Shown here one piece after another: positions 1 to 12,720 of a DNA stretch of 64,000 nucleotides. Source of the DNA: Lojkania enalia (lineage: Eukaryota > Ascomycota > Dothideomycetes > Pleosporales). The notes beneath the pieces are model-generated. The model saw nothing but the letters and a program-made list of their open reading frames with translations, ran no database searches and was not told where the DNA came from. The stretch's first letter is position 1. Each line of letters starts with the position of its first letter. Where the stretch lies: NCBI GenBank assembly GCA_010094045.1, contig ML986591.1, positions 265,965 to 329,964 of the forward strand. The letters are read 5' to 3'. The translations under genes were made by a program, and so were the position numbers.

Positions 1-678
1 CTGGGTGGTATCAACGACGTTCTGGGCTAGAGTGTCCATAGTTAGGGCTGCTACGGTCAAGAAAGCTCCGATCGAAGCAAAATGCCATAGCTTCAAGTGC
101 CAGAGTAGCCTCAAGGATCCAAGCGTTCCACGACTGGCTTCATCAAATACGTCCATATCCGTAAGTCTTCGGTAGTCCCAAAAACGCTTCCACTTTAATT
201 GCCCTAGTGAACCGGCGATTGGGATCATAGCTGCCCCCTTGATGATTGTGATCATCAAGGCAATGTTTGAATTCAGCGTCCAAGGTTGGTTCCAGCTGGA
301 TTCTCTCGATCCATCGTATACCCCGAGTAGTGCAATCATAGCAAGATGAGCAGCTATGGCTAAAACACATGCGGATGACTCCCAGAGCCAAAGTCGTTGG
401 ATATGGTGAGAAATTCTGTGTCGGAGCTTGCGGGGTCGGGCTGGGAGGCTATCAGCAGGCTGATAATCGAAGGTGTGATGATAGCCTTTGGCTGAAGGAC
501 TTTGGGGACGATGATGCTGCCATTTTCCACTTGCTGTGACATAGTCGACTGGAGGCGAGAATAAAGGGTGACTCGAGCTGTAGGATGAAGTGGATGATGG
601 CGTGTATGGGGAGAAAGGCGTTGGAGGCGAGAAAGTCCCGCCTGTTGTAACAGGCGGAATGTTGAAATAAGTCGCCAT
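1..678 (-). CDS. DUF3176 fungal membrane protein, 3' end cut off by the window
   Basis: An uninterrupted minus-strand frame runs from an ATG at 678 off the window edge, giving 226 residues with no stop. Residues 1-110 are a Pro/Ser/Thr-rich cytosolic tail. After that comes the hallmark of the fungal DUF3176 family: LWLWE at about residue 116, a hydrophobic segment, the VYDG turn, SWNQPWTLNSN, a second hydrophobic segment, then QLKWKRFWDYRRL and DEASRGTLGSLRLL. A third hydrophobic segment follows. Family members are usually 500-700 residues with a last membrane segment near the C-terminus, so over half is missing here. Molecular function is unknown; a membrane location is inferred from the hydrophobic segments. 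The start is the first ATG and no intron is needed. Confidence 0.85.
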   Translation of the reverse strand, partial: MATYFNIPPVTTGGTFSPPTPFSPYTPSSTSSYSSSHPLFSPPVDYVTASGKWQHHRPQSPSAKGYHHTFDYQPADSLPARPRKLRHRISHHIQRLWLWESSACVLAIAAHLAMIALLGVYDGSRESSWNQPWTLNSNIALMITIIKGAAMIPIAGSLGQLKWKRFWDYRRLTDMDVFDEASRGTLGSLRLLWHLKLWHFASIGAFLTVAALTMDTLAQNVVDTTQ

Positions 679-1960
679 TGACGATCAACTGGATTAAATG
701 TGAATATCGAAAAGCATGCCTCAGGACTGTCCAGCACAAGGACAATGGTGGATTATCAATGCCCAACCCCAGCCTTCTCCTCGGGAAGATTTGCGAGCAG
801 GCACATGGCCGCATATCGACAGCTTTAGATAGCGATCAAGCCATGTGTTTTACAGGTGGCTTATGCCACACGGTAGAGGCAGCATAGCGTGATAGTAGAG
901 TGAACGTTAACCTGTTATTGCAATAGATGGGTAGAACTATCTTGGCTGACGCTAAAGCTAAAGCATCCCAACTAGGTTCAAAAGCCTATTCTTTCCCTTT
1001 TTCGCATTCAGCTGGCGGTTCTAGTCGAAATAGTGGCACCTGTGGTGTACCATTGAGGGAATTGGATGGCGAAATCTAGGCGTCCAGCTGAGTCGGATAC
1101 GAGGATTTCTGTCCTCTGATTGGGTGATAGCGAAAGCGCTTTTGATCGCTGCTCCCGCCTGGGTCCGGAACGTAATTTCGGCGTGGATGGCGGATATAGC
1201 AAGTCTGGCTAACGCTATAGAACTATCTAGGGTTGATTGTACATATATTTTAGAAGTCTGGACCCCACAAATCGACAGATACTACGGTAATAAATGAGTG
1301 TTAATGTTCAACGAAGGCCCTTTGTCGCGAAGATCCCTACAGCCACTACCACATCCGCTATCAACAGCAATATTGAGGGTAGAAGATGTTCGAACCAACC
1401 ATTCGAGACCTGCAAGAGCATCATCCATGCTGTACATCAAGAAATATATCGACTACAATATCTTTGGAAATCAAATGACCGGAAATGATTGCTTCCGCAT
1501 GCGTCGTCTGTCCCCTTCGCCACATCAATGGTCTGTATCGTTTTGCCATTGCTTCGAACAACTTACTAGGCAAAGTTCGGCCGGAGTGTAGGGTAATACT
1601 AATATCAAATGGATTCTTGTCGTCTTTATCGTGTGCCCAGTTGCCAGGCGGTTCCAAGACTATGCCTTGCCTACGTCACAACCGAGGTGAACGCGTACTA
1701 TGCCAGACTAGTTCTAGATTAGACATTGCTTTTGTTGGATACAGAGTTCCACACACGACAACATAACGTTTTTCTTCTTGAATAACATCAAATTCCCTCA
1801 ATGACTCGTGTTACACGCAGTCCCAGAGCTTTCAATCGAAGCAATTCTATACTACGTCGTAACTAAGTTCTAACGGTGGATTCTCCATTACACGAGCAAT
1901 ATTCTCGAAGATATACGCTCCGGCAAACCCGGAAAGCACCAAACACCAAGGTCAAAGCGA
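679..1960. other. intergenic, nothing recognised
   Basis: Only short overlapping frames without family features are present. The longest (minus strand, 1421-1657) has no good start codon and no recognisable domain. Confidence 0.5.
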
Positions 1961-2322
1961 CCCAAACTCTATACCGACAACATAATTCCATTCTTGAAGA
2001 TGGATGCACCTACCAACGAAGCCCACAAGCTAATCTACTATCTTTACCCGCCGAGCTCCGCCTACAAATCTACGATTACCTTTTCGCTAGTGTCCTATCC
2101 ACATCAAACGCCATTACTCCAAGCATAGTAGTCCAAAGTTCATGTGGACGCCATGTTTGCAAACGAATGTTCGATCAGCCCTGCTTTGCGCAAACCCCAA
2201 ATGGAGTGCTCTATGTACCGATGGCTGGAGCAGCAACGACATCACGAATTTCATCGAGACAAAACATTTATGTCAGTTGAGCAGAAATGCGAAGTGGTGG
2301 TATTGGTGGGAGCAATCCGATT
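1960..2322 (+). pseudogene. 2EXR/F-box-like gene fragment, start codon absent
   Basis: The open frame around 1876-2280 contains LLSLPAELRLQIYDYLF (from about 2035). This is the N-terminal signature of the fungal 2EXR/F-box-like proteins also found at 30.2 and 33.3 kb. There is no in-frame ATG upstream of the motif in this frame; the nearby ATG at 2000 lies in another frame and soon stops. Downstream the frame closes at 2280 and coding-like sequence appears to move to another frame until 2344. A solo LTR begins at 2323, so the 3' part may have been lost with that insertion. I read it as a decayed copy. An unseen upstream exon supplying the ATG is the alternative. Confidence 0.45.
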
Positions 2323-2468
2323 TGTAAAGTATCGGGGCAGATGAAGAGGATAGACTATGTTCATTCATATCTATAGAGGATCAGGGCTATTTATACTGTC
2401 TGTCCTAGGTATCACATGATATCAGGGCTAATCCATAATAAGGATCGTGCGATACATATAACCTTACA
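2323..2468. mobile_element. solo LTR-like repeat, copy 1
   Basis: This 146 bp element starts TGTAA and ends TTACA, a short terminal inverted repeat of the TG...CA kind. It is flanked by CGATT (2318-2322) and TGATT (2469-2473), a 5 bp target-site duplication with one mismatch. A clearly related copy in the same orientation lies at 16682-16822. No internal retrotransposon genes lie beside either copy, hence solo LTR. A small non-autonomous element with TGTAA termini is the alternative. Confidence 0.65.
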
Positions 2469-2905
2469 TGATTCAAGAGGTCTATGAGAATTAAACCTTC
2501 TAGCAATATCAAGAATCGTCATACCAATGATATTTCCTGCCCTGGTATCCCCGTCAACTTCACCACCACCACCACTAAAGTCAATAAGAATTAATGAGAA
2601 GGCTATTTGGAAGGCTGCCTATGCGATGATACTTATTCATTTGTTTCTAATTAACTGAAATATCGCCTCACGAGCACTAGCTAGATAAATATACCATGCT
2701 ACAATCTCATCCCCTATCTATATGTAAACTGCTAGATTGACACTACCCGGCCGAGAGAAAAGGAGACTGCATCGTAGTGCAAGAACCCCATGAAATTAAG
2801 ATGAAATCTTCATAGCGTAATGTCTAGACCGATAGAATATTTAAGAGTAGGCTTGCATCCGTAGGCTTTGGTTGCGACGTGACGTTTGAATCCTAGTCTT
2901 CGGAA

Positions 2906-5482
2906 TCAAGTTGTATGGAACTTCTTCATTTTTCGGCTCTCAGATGAGCTCAAGGAGGGGTGTTCGATATGTGTATCCTCGGCAAATTGATCGCTCGGTA
3001 AGGTAATTGCCCGATCAAGAGAATAAGGCAGACCCCTGTGTCTACCACGAAGCATCATAGCGCAGATAACGAGTTTGCTGAAAGTGGAGAAGTGGCCACA
3101 AAGCGAAGTGAGATTAGACGGATGTCCGAGAGAGAGGCCGACGTTGCCATATGCAGAAACGACTTCGAAGAAGATAGCAAAGACTGAGAAAGCCTATTGT
3201 GATTGTTAGGTTGATGTTGGAAATGACATGAATACGAGGATGTTGTACGTACGTCTTCTGCTGGATCCATGATGCGTTCACTTTCTGCCACGCATATGCA
3301 GAAGATGCCGATGAAGATGTACCACAAGTCAAAACTGAGCTGATTGCGCATATGCGCTAGGAGATAGGTTCGCCCATGGCGCTCATCCACTGTCTCGTCT
3401 CCGCTATAGATGCCCAAAGCCTTCTCTTCGTAGGTGTTGGAAGCTCGGATACTGATCGCGATCGGGTAGACCGAGATATACATCATTACTAAAAGGGAGA
3501 ATTGTACAGCAGGATTGACGGCCGCAAGATTGAATGTAGACGTTCCCGTGTGGCGTGATGACGCGGCTTGAAATATCGCTGCTAGTATCCGCGGGCCTAT
3601 AGGTAGATTGTTGACGGCCGAGTTATGCAGATCCAGGACAATAATGAGAAGGATATCAATGAAGTTTAACACAAACAGTATACCTGTGAGTACCCAGGTG
3701 GCTGTGCTCGGGAAAAGTAGTGTGTAGCATCGCCTGGGATGGTCTAACAAGAACCTTAACGGATCTTTTAGCGACGAATTTTGCGGAACCAGCTTGTAGA
3801 TGGACCATATCACAAGGCGGAGGAAGCATGGGTAGAAAGTATTTCCTGCAAAGGCGAGGAAAGACATCAGGAGCATCGGCCAGGTAGCGTCTTGGAAGCT
3901 GACCATGGAATCTGGGGTCAATGTAAACCCGAGATTATCTACCATGGTCTGAGCCGAATAGAAGGCCCTGTTTTCTATTAGCAAGTTTTTGGAATCTTTG
4001 GACATACATACCACCAGGTGCGATCCTGTCCTTGAGATTGGATATACTCTGTATACTTCGAAGGGCTCGTTCCGTGAACCCAGCCCAGAAGACCAATCAC
4101 TCCTATTATGTGCAGTCCAAAGAAATATCCTGCGTGGTATTAAAACCATTATAGAGTTAATTGCATTTGTCAATATGTGAACTTACCAACAACGATTTTG
4201 AGAAGCACTTTCAGTGCGCGATATTCAATGCCACCCAGTTCTTCCCAGCTTGCTTCATCTAGATTATAAAAGTTTGAATTGCGTCCGATGGTAGGCTCTG
4301 AGAATAGATATGGTAAGTCCGCTGGCTTATTAACAACACTAGGTACCTTCCTCAACTCATCTCGACCTTGAGAGGTGGACGTTGCGCCGAGGACGAACAT
4401 CGACGATACAGCGTGGTCAAGAGTGGTAGAATTGCTGAAACTCGAACGTCTCGACTTTCCCCGCCATCTAGCATCGCTCGAACCTGTGACTGGGGGAGCT
4501 GGCTTGATAGCATCGTCGTCCTCATCTGTATGTCTATTAGAGTTGTGACCAAATGATGGATATCTTAGGAACTTACCGTCCAAAAGTAAAACAATTGGCT
4601 GACCTAATATTTTATTAGGATCAATGTATTAAAATATATGGGCTTACAAACCGTTTTCCCGCTCATGAGGCGATGGGATATGAAAAGACTGGTTCTTATC
4701 TTCGGTGTGTTTCTCGTCAAGGGCAAAAGAAATATGCTGGGTCCCTTGAGAACTCTTCTCGCTCTCATTGGCATTCTCGGGGACCTCACATTCGGCAGCA
4801 TTTCCGGGGGTTTTCTCACTGCTCAAGACCCTTTTTAATTGTGTCGGTATGCATATCCTCTGCTAATAATCTGAGTGTGTGCTTACGTCTCTGAGTTGTT
4901 CGGCCTCTTTTTTTCGCCTGCCTCTAGGTCCGGCGCCTTGTGTTCCTTTGTAGTGGCTTGGCTACGGATCGCATTAAATCGATTTGCGCTCCTACGCTTT
5001 ACAGAGTCTGCTCTCACTGTAAGCACGTGTAGAAATGGAAATATACGACGGAAATCTCTTACCGAGGCCTTTGAACCTCTTCCTAAACCAATGCAAGCGC
5101 ACAACAACAACAAGGATGTTGATGAAGCCCAGATTTGTGATTATGGGGACAAAGTAGATGAAGAGTTGCTGGTATGTCTTAAGGGCTTTGACATCGATGC
5201 TGCATCAAATCAACTTCTATTCCATGACCCTCGACTTAACTCCAGAATAATCCAGGATTTCGGTTACGAACGTGTTCAAACCGGACTCGGTAGAGCCGCT
5301 CACCCCAAAGAAGTAAGCATCGACAGCCTTGAGATTTCCGTATGGATAGATGATGATCATGGCAAGAATGCCAAAGCTGAGAATATATGCATCTGGGAAA
5401 AGTCAGCTGCGCAATGAAATGAACAGGAACAGGGCTGCATGTCACAATGAAGTGTGATAAAATTTATCGGAGGCTTCCACAT
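2906..5482 (-). CDS. TRK-type potassium transporter (10 exons, 692 aa)
   Basis: Plasma-membrane K+ uptake protein of the fungal TRK family. Exons on the minus strand: 5482-5446, 5392-5272, 5199-5063, 5016-4887, 4818-4652, 4603-4577, 4525-4187, 4129-4012, 3967-3253, 3193-2906; total 2079 nt. All four K+ pore loops are visible: SGSTESGLNT, FYSAQTMVDNLGFTLTPDS, FQAASSRHTGTS and EVVSAYGNVGLSLG. Each carries the glycine expected at the selectivity filter. Other family hallmarks are NFITLHY at the N-terminus, GGIEYRALKVL, FLLDHPRRCYTLLFP and MMYISVYPIAISIR. A charged, low-complexity cytosolic loop (exons 4-7) separates the first and second repeats, as is usual in fungi. The ATG at 5482 starts MWKPPINFITLHY, matching the family N-terminus. 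The acceptor of exon 5 has alternatives a few bases away in the same phase. It is divergent from the Na+/H+ antiporter at 6475. Confidence 0.93.
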
Positions 5483-6474
5483 ATTGGAGCGGTTTTCAAT
5501 GTCTACAGAACCTTGGTGGTTGGCTACTTGGACGTGAGTTGTAAGTAGGAGGAACGGGCACGTCGGTGGGTAAATGCAAGCACATGGTAGAATAATAATG
5601 AAAAACAGGATTGAAAGCTGGCCAGGCGATAATCGATGTTCCGTCTGGGGCTGTGCATCATCCACTTGGGGACTCACTTGCATAATCTCCGCGTTGGTGG
5701 AGTAGTCCTTGGCATATATAAATCGCGCAACCTGGGGAATGTTAACCGAGCGTGAACTGTAGTGATACTTGGAAATGCCAATCATCGAATGGAAGCGCAG
5801 AGATGCACCACGAGGTAAGTGGCGATTTCAAACGTGGAAATGGGAAGGTAACAGAATTGTGCTCTTATCTTAAGTACGCCGCTGTGTAACCCGCCGATAC
5901 GGGTGCGGTAAAAGATGCAATGATCGACATCGCATATGACGAAGTGAGCGATTTTTCGCCGTGGCACCCAAACAGCGTCTAAGTACAGCCACAATAGCAG
6001 TATCCATTCACTACAACATTTAAGTTCAAGAGAGAAAGCGTAGTGACTTTTGAGTATATTAGCGCTGCAAGAGGTTCAGCTAACTTGCGCGCCGTTGCTG
6101 ATCATGAGGAGCGACCATCGTCATGAGGCCGCTATGAAGGTCAGCTGGAGCCTATCCAAGCACACTAAACTACACCGCCGCGGTATCTTCTGCCATATAT
6201 TCTATAACAGAAAACCTGTTAATTTCCCAGCGGGAAAAGGATCTCGAAGAGTAAATTTGAACTCTACATTGAACTGGTCTGTTATAAAACTCCATACACC
6301 CCAACATTGCTAAATCGTAGTGTAGACACAGGGCGTTCGCTATATTATTAGACCGAGGGGACTATAGCACGCTCACAAGGCTTTATGCTTGTAATATCTT
6401 GTATTGTGTTCAAAATTTCTAGTTTTGGATATGAGCAGAAAGGAACTTTTATGACTTAGAAGTTTATAAACATC
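5483..6474. promoter_or_regulatory. divergent intergenic region between TRK and NHA genes
   Basis: About 1 kb separates the two divergently oriented start codons, so it must contain both promoters. No coding signal is convincing here. I see no single conserved operator that I could name. Confidence 0.5.
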
Positions 6475-8149
6475 ATGAACTCTCCGGTGTTGAATTTCGA
6501 CTTAGTGTGCTGCGCGTTGGGTGGCTTCATCACTTTGTTCGGACTAGTTTCCTATCTCTTCAAGGAGCGATGGTATCTCACTGAACCAGGTATGTTGACC
6601 CTGTAGCAAGGAATATTTGAGGCTTTTATAACATTCACGTAGTCGTTGCTCTATGGACCGGACTGCTGCTTTCACCATACGGTTTGAATCTGATAAGACC
6701 ACTTGAATACTCTGGCTCGAACGAAGGAGTCGCTATGACAACTCTTTGCTTTACGCGACTTGTGTTAGGCATTCAGTTGGTCATAGCGGGGATCCAGCTA
6801 CCTAGCAAATTTCTGACCAGAGAGTGGCGCAGTCTTCTGCTCCTCCTTGGACCTGGTATGATAACAATGTGGATCTGCACTAGCCTACTAGTATGGACGC
6901 TGATTCCTAGCTTAAACATGTTCGAGAGTTTGGTTGTCGGCGCTTGCGTTACTCCAACTGACCCTGTCCTGTCAAACTCAATTGTAAAAGGTGAATTTGC
7001 GGATAGATATCTTTCTAGGTCGCTGCAGCACCTAATCGTTGCGGAATCGGGCGCCAATGATGGTCTTGGATACATGTTCCTTTTCTTTCCTCTTTACATG
7101 ATCAAGTTCGCAAAGGAAAGCGACAACTCTGAAGGTATCCAAGACGCAATAACGGCCTGGCTGAGCAACACGTTCTTTTACACTATAATTCTTAGTATTC
7201 TTGTCGGCGCTGCAGTAGGCCTAATGGCAAAAGGAGGACTTCGCTGGGCTAAAAAGAAAGACCTAGTTGATAAAGAAAGCTTTTCATTGTTTGCTATAGG
7301 TTTGGCGGTATGATATCTTCCTTACAAATGTCGAGTATTGCTGACTGTATGTCCACCGCAGCTTTCCATTATAGGTATCGTAGGTGCAGTCGATTCTGAT
7401 GATGTTCTTGCCTGCTTTATTGCTGGATGCGCCTTCGCTTGGGAGTATGTATTTCCGAAGTACTAAAACTATACATTTACTAATCTCTGGATTTTAGTGA
7501 TTGGTTCTGTCGCCATATTGAAGGGGATTCGCTCCATTCGACTATAGACATGCTCCTTAACATGGCTGTTTTCATGTGGGTCGGTGCCGTATGCCCTTGG
7601 GATGCAATAATTTCCAGCGGTATCGTTCCTATCAACAGACTGTTCATCCTAGGCATCCTCGTACTATTGCTCCGTCGTTTGCCTTTCGTCCTTGCTGTGC
7701 ATCGGAAAATGGATCATATACAAGGGTTTAGCCAGGCCTCCCTTGTTGGCTTCTTTGGTCCGATTGGGATCAGTGCAATATTTTACCTGCATGTCTGCCT
7801 AGAATTTTTACACGATATAGTGGGAGTCCAATCCGAAAGGGAAGAATGTAAGAGACTAGCAGATGCGACGCTAGTAGTGGTATGGTTCTTGGTCATCTCA
7901 AGTATTGTAAGTTATATTCTCCTCATAATTGTTCTTGTTTAACCGTTTCGGCAGGTAGTTCACGGGCTCAGCATTCCGCTCGGCAACTTGGCAATCCATG
8001 CTTGGAGCCCATTTTACTCTCTTGAAAGATCAGACAGCGGAGAATCATGTCATTTCAAGATACCGACCTTTCAAAATCGCCGTAGGAATGAGCGGACGCC
8101 ATTGTTGGCCGATACTCATCGAAGAACGAACTCGTGGTACGCGAATTAA
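6475..8149 (+). CDS. Na+/H+ antiporter, NHA1/Sod2 family (5 exons, 488 aa)
   Basis: Exchanges cytosolic Na+ (and often K+) for external H+, giving salt tolerance and pH control at the plasma membrane. Exons: 6475-6589, 6643-7307, 7362-7444, 7498-7906, 7955-8149; total 1467 nt. It begins with hydrophobic segments and LTEP...WTGLLLSPYG. It carries the conserved TDPVLSNSIVKG with ADRYL, and ESGANDGLGY, where Asn177-Asp178 match the essential ND pair of this family. VDSDDVLACFIAGCAFAW and FGPIGISAIFY follow. The protein ends 60 residues after the last membrane segment. Budding-yeast Nha1 has a tail of several hundred residues, so this is a short-tailed form resembling fission yeast Sod2. All donors start GT and all acceptors end AG. 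It is divergent from the TRK gene. Confidence 0.93.
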
Positions 8150-11119
8150 ATGAGCTTAGACTGGGAAGTACTAGATGCTCCTGAGTAGATGTAGCGTCGT
8201 TTGTGTGGGTCAGATTATTGACTAGCGATAAGCTGGGGGTCGAAATAATAATCAAGACTAGTACTTAGCTTAGGCATCCCTCAAGTCTAGACGAAGACTA
8301 GTCTTCACTTTCACTTTGCAGAGAGCGAGAAGGGATACCAGTCTGACGAATGCGTTTTGTCTCGATGTTGCGTGACGACCGAATATGATGCTAAAAAGGT
8401 AGATGTAACTTGCTTTGAGAGCAATTCTACGGTGCATAGACAGCATAACATCAACTTAGACTTTCGCACGAAGTGGCTGGCGAATGAAGGCAGGCTAAAC
8501 ACGGGAGTTGGCCTTCTTATCTATTTTCGTAATAGCGTGATTTCTAGAACAGTATTACCTGCTCAGAGCCATGCTTCTTGCGTCTATAGTTCCATGAAAC
8601 ATCTTTCTGTACTCATGTGTTCTATGCACTTTCTAGCGTTAATCGCATTCTATTCACAATAGAGAGTCGCTGTGGTAATCCGAGAGCATTCGAGGTCGAC
8701 TTGGCAAAGAGAGCCTTGTGAAAACGAGCGATCATCAGCTCGCCACGCAGTGCGACATCTACCTAGAGACCTCTACAAGTCCCATGATGTTTCTTTGTTG
8801 AGTAATAACAAGTTATGTATGGATCAAATGCCCTCACAAGATCCCCTCGCTCTCGGTCGAAGCTCACCAACTTGTGTCGTGACTGTCAAAGACTCATTCT
8901 CTTGCTCTGGCGTTGTTCGGAGGGTCTGTCTGAGATATCCGCTCATAGAAGGTATTTGATCTCATTGAATGAGCTGGCTTAGAGTCCTTATCATGCGGGC
9001 CGAGTCTGTATGTCCTTTCACATTTGGGGTGCTCCCTGACACGAGAAATAATAGGGTGCCTCCCACAACTTATAGACCATAAAGACCTTATTGTGGACAA
9101 CTAACGTTAGCTGGTTCCGGTTATTTGAACATAGGCCTTGGGATGCTGAATATAGCTGAGCCTGTCACATGTTTCTACTATCCTATTATAGTTGGTCTGT
9201 TTTTCCAGACCTATATAGTCTCGCCATTGCCAGCCTCTGGCTAAGCAGGCCACTTACCCTCCTTCAATACATCAATATTTGCCTCAGCAACTGATGCTCC
9301 CTGATGCGCGACGGAGCCTTCACTCCGAAACAAACGGCATACAGGGGCTCGGAGAGATATAGGGTATTATTCCAAGAGAAATCTCACATGTCCTAACCAC
9401 ATATTGAATAAGATCTGCGGAATGCTTAATAGATCACAATTTTACTCCTGGCGGGGCATTCCGTTGGTCAAGGACCGACATTCAGTAGGCGGCTGACTCG
9501 AACCTATCAACGTCAATATATTATTTAGTTGTGGGATTGCATGGAATCGAAGCCTGGAAGATATCATAACTCGTAGGATAGAGTTTCCGACTTAGAGCTG
9601 GGCAAGCATTATCAGTCCGATGGTCTATCTCTCGGCCGGCTTAGATACTATCCCTACCGGCAGTTATACCAATTTTGGCATTCTCGACGGAGACTCTCCA
9701 ATGCCTCTAGATAAGTTTACGCAACTGCATAATTCAAATTTGCTTCCCAAATCTTCAGAAAAAATCTATGTTACGGGGGATATTTTGAGATCTAGCATGA
9801 ATTCCGGTCCTTACGTCGCAAAATATCGTCATCATCATACTTTCACCCTTTATTCTGGACATCTATCATATAAATACCCTAGAAATACTGTCATCATAGA
9901 TCCCCAGAGAGAATATCAATTCACTTCTGAGAATTCATCTCTGTCAATGTATCCGAAGCTCCTATCTTTTACCAAACAACAAGCCCAAGGTGCCTGGTCT
10001 CCATATACGGGATCTGTGTTGGCTTGATGAAAGAATTGTGGAAAGACCCGGAGTCCTTAAAGCATTTAGAGTTGAACCTGAGGACTAGATAGTTGCACAA
10101 CCGAGAATCCGGTGATCATTCATTCTTCAGTAATGATTCATAAGTTAGTTGAATTAGAGTTGGATCTGCATAAGCATTAATAATGAAAGTTGATAGCTTG
10201 TTGAAAGATACGAAGAGAGATGGATTCCCTTTTTTAGCAAGTCACTCAACTCCACTACCTTCAGATTGATTTTTGCACATTGATGGTGGTGAAAGACGCG
10301 AAACTCGTAGATGCAGGGATGCATGTCGCGTGCTATGTAGTAAATCCTTTGCGCCCTCCCACAAGAGAATGTACGCTGAAGGTGCACTTTAAAACTCGAA
10401 TAACTAATTACGAACTTTGTAGCCATGACTACTTCAATTGATAACAGACGAAATCGAGTCTTGATCCAAGGCTACTCGGCGTATTTACCATCTCGTACGA
10501 TTGAATAGAATAATTTTCGGGTCTCTCATCTGCAAGGTAATTCCTTTCACTTCTAAATTTGGAATCTTGGTCGCATATACTGGATCTCATCTAGGACAAA
10601 GCTTGTCACTTTCGCTACAGCTTGGTCAATGTGCATGGACATTTAACTGGCTGTGAGAAATTAACTTTGCAATTAAAGGGTAAGAAAAGTTGTTTGAAGG
10701 TGGCTGGGTTTTACCATTTCGGAATCTCAACGCTGGAGGAGCTTGAACCAATTTAGGGAAAGGAATTCAAAGCAACCATTTAAGCATTTACTTTGTTTCT
10801 ATTCTATAGTCCTTATACAGCGATTAAGACTTGTATCAGATTCCTTCGATATGAAGGTTCATTAATAATGAACACATCTGCGATAGATCGACAGTGCAAT
10901 GTTGCAAATCAGATGATCTTCAGGCAATAAAACAATGTGTATTTCAATTCGTACTATTTTGATATTTAAAAGAGTGTCGTTAGCGAGATATATGCAAGCA
11001 GCAAAGCATGTTGAAATGCATTATTAGGGTGTTTCCGTGACTGTTGAAGTCAAGAACAAAGGAAATTAGATATAGCTACTGTTCCAAGAAACAACTTGAA
11101 CGTAGTTGCCAAAATTCTC
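8150..11119. other. 3 kb gene-poor stretch
   Basis: AT-rich, with scattered chance frames. The longest (plus, 9620-10027, 135 codons, ATG start) resembles no family I know, and one such frame is expected by chance in a window this size. No RNA gene recognised. Confidence 0.5.
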
Positions 11120-12720
11120 TTAGTAATCGTCTCCTCGGGAAATTATCTCCTTGCAATTGGGCCGAAGCAGAACAGTCTATTTGGAAGAAATCGTTAGCAT
11201 ATTCCGCGGCCGTCAACTTGTGGATAATACTCACATGCTCAAACTGTGCGACATAAGAGCCAGGAACATCAACTAGCGGTCCGTAGGTCTCAACAACTCC
11301 ATTCGAGATGAGCGATCTCATGCCGAGATGGTAGTGCTTCACTCCAAGGCGCTCAAGAAAACGCCTAGAGAAGACCAGAGTCCCGAAGTTTTCATCAATT
11401 GTCTTCAGCAGTGATTTGGCGGAGGCATAATGAAGGCCAGTAGCACTGACATTTTCATTACGCCCGTAGCCGTAAACTCCGTCGTCATCCCTGAGATAAC
11501 CCTTGCCGGTAGTGCCGAAGGTCTCGATGGCGAACACATCACCTTCTTCCATGCGCTGGTTGGTTCGGGTCTTGACGAAAGGGACTTGTTTGTCGCCATG
11601 GATCTTGTAGCGCAAGATGTTATGACCAGTGATGCTCCGAACTGCTTTGATAGGGTAGACCTTTCGGTTGAGCTCGACTTCGTAGCTCTCCATTACCTCT
11701 TGGATTTGTTCACTGATATGATCGATCCGGGCATCGATGCCGGCTTCCTAGGCATTTATTTAGCATTGCAGATACTACACAGTGCGGATTCATTTACCTT
11801 GAGCCCAATATTGGTGGCTGCCTTGACAGCCGCGAGTAGATTATCGTAGGCCGAATTGAAAGCCACAGTAAAAGCACTATCGACGATCCTGCCTCTGACA
11901 TGAACTCCGAAATCCACTTTCAGAACATCGTCGTGCTGAAGGATAACCTCCTTAGCTCCAGGATTGGGAGTCCAGTGAGCAGCTATGTTGTTCAAGCAAA
12001 GCCCAGTCGGAAATCCCATGCCGGCTTTGAGAGCATCTCCTGTCTCAAGGCCTTGGTGGTTAGTCAGAGCCCGAACGCCGTCTTCAATCTCTTCTGCAAG
12101 TTGACTCATGGAAATGCCGGGTTTTGCGATAGTCTGTACATACTGGCGGACCTGGCGGTGGATTTCAGCAGCTTTGCGATAGTCATTTAAGAACTCATCA
12201 TTCATGTTGTTCGCAGTAGAGAGGTGACGGAGTTCTTCGGCGGTGGTACGATGAAGATTATCATTATTGGTGGTATATTCGACAATCTCCCCCTCTGGAT
12301 ATCGTTGATCGTGAAAAAGGCTAGCGAGTGGGACCCTTGGAGGAGTCGTCTGCTGATCACCCAGAGTCTTCTTTTTCTTCTTATTAGACCTTTTTCTTTT
12401 CTTCTTGCCTTTTGGAGTTAGTTTCAAGACTCTGTTAGATTCGAGTTGGCTTACTCTGGCTAGACTGGCTATCACACTTCAGATCAGACTTAAAGTCAGC
12501 TCTAGCCTTGTCGTCGTCGTCGTCGTCGTCATCTTCACCTTCTCCTTCGAGTGCACCATGAAGAAGTCCACTTGCTGCCGGTAGCTTTGGGGGATTGCCA
12601 ACAGCAATTGCAGTGCTTGCCGACGACTCTACTCAAAGCGTTAGATTAGCTTACAAAGGGAATTCTATCTTTCTGACCATCTGGAGCTTGACGGTGGTCA
12701 TCTGGTGCCTTGGATCCCAT
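11120..12720 (-). CDS. MAP2: methionine aminopeptidase 2 (5 exons, 461 aa)
   Basis: Cytosolic dinuclear metalloprotease that removes the initiator Met from nascent proteins. Exons: 12720-12678, 12628-12490, 12431-11798, 11747-11235, 11176-11120; total 1386 nt. The N-terminus has an acidic run (eight Asp from a GAC microsatellite) and a polybasic run ([15 protein letters not shown]), the ribosome-contacting region typical of type 2 enzymes. In the pita-bread catalytic domain, [18 protein letters not shown] supplies two Asp ligands, [14 protein letters not shown] the active-site His, and [10 protein letters not shown] and VAQFEH the Glu ligands. YHLGM is also present. The C-terminus ends RGDDY once the last 58-nt intron is removed, as in other fungi. 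The donor of intron 2 (GTCTGA) is the least certain splice site; it is chosen because it restores frame with a 58-nt intron. Confidence 0.93.

Noticed and set aside
1421..1657. 78-codon minus-strand frame
   Set aside because: No good start codon, no family features, and no neighbouring exon it could join.
9262..9340. Short minus-strand coding-like patch (GASVAEANIDVLKEG) followed by GTAAGT
   Set aside because: About 25 codons only; no flanking exons or family could be identified.
9480..9505. GGTTCGAGTC-like tRNA B box on the minus strand
   Set aside because: No acceptor stem, D arm or anticodon arm can be built around it.
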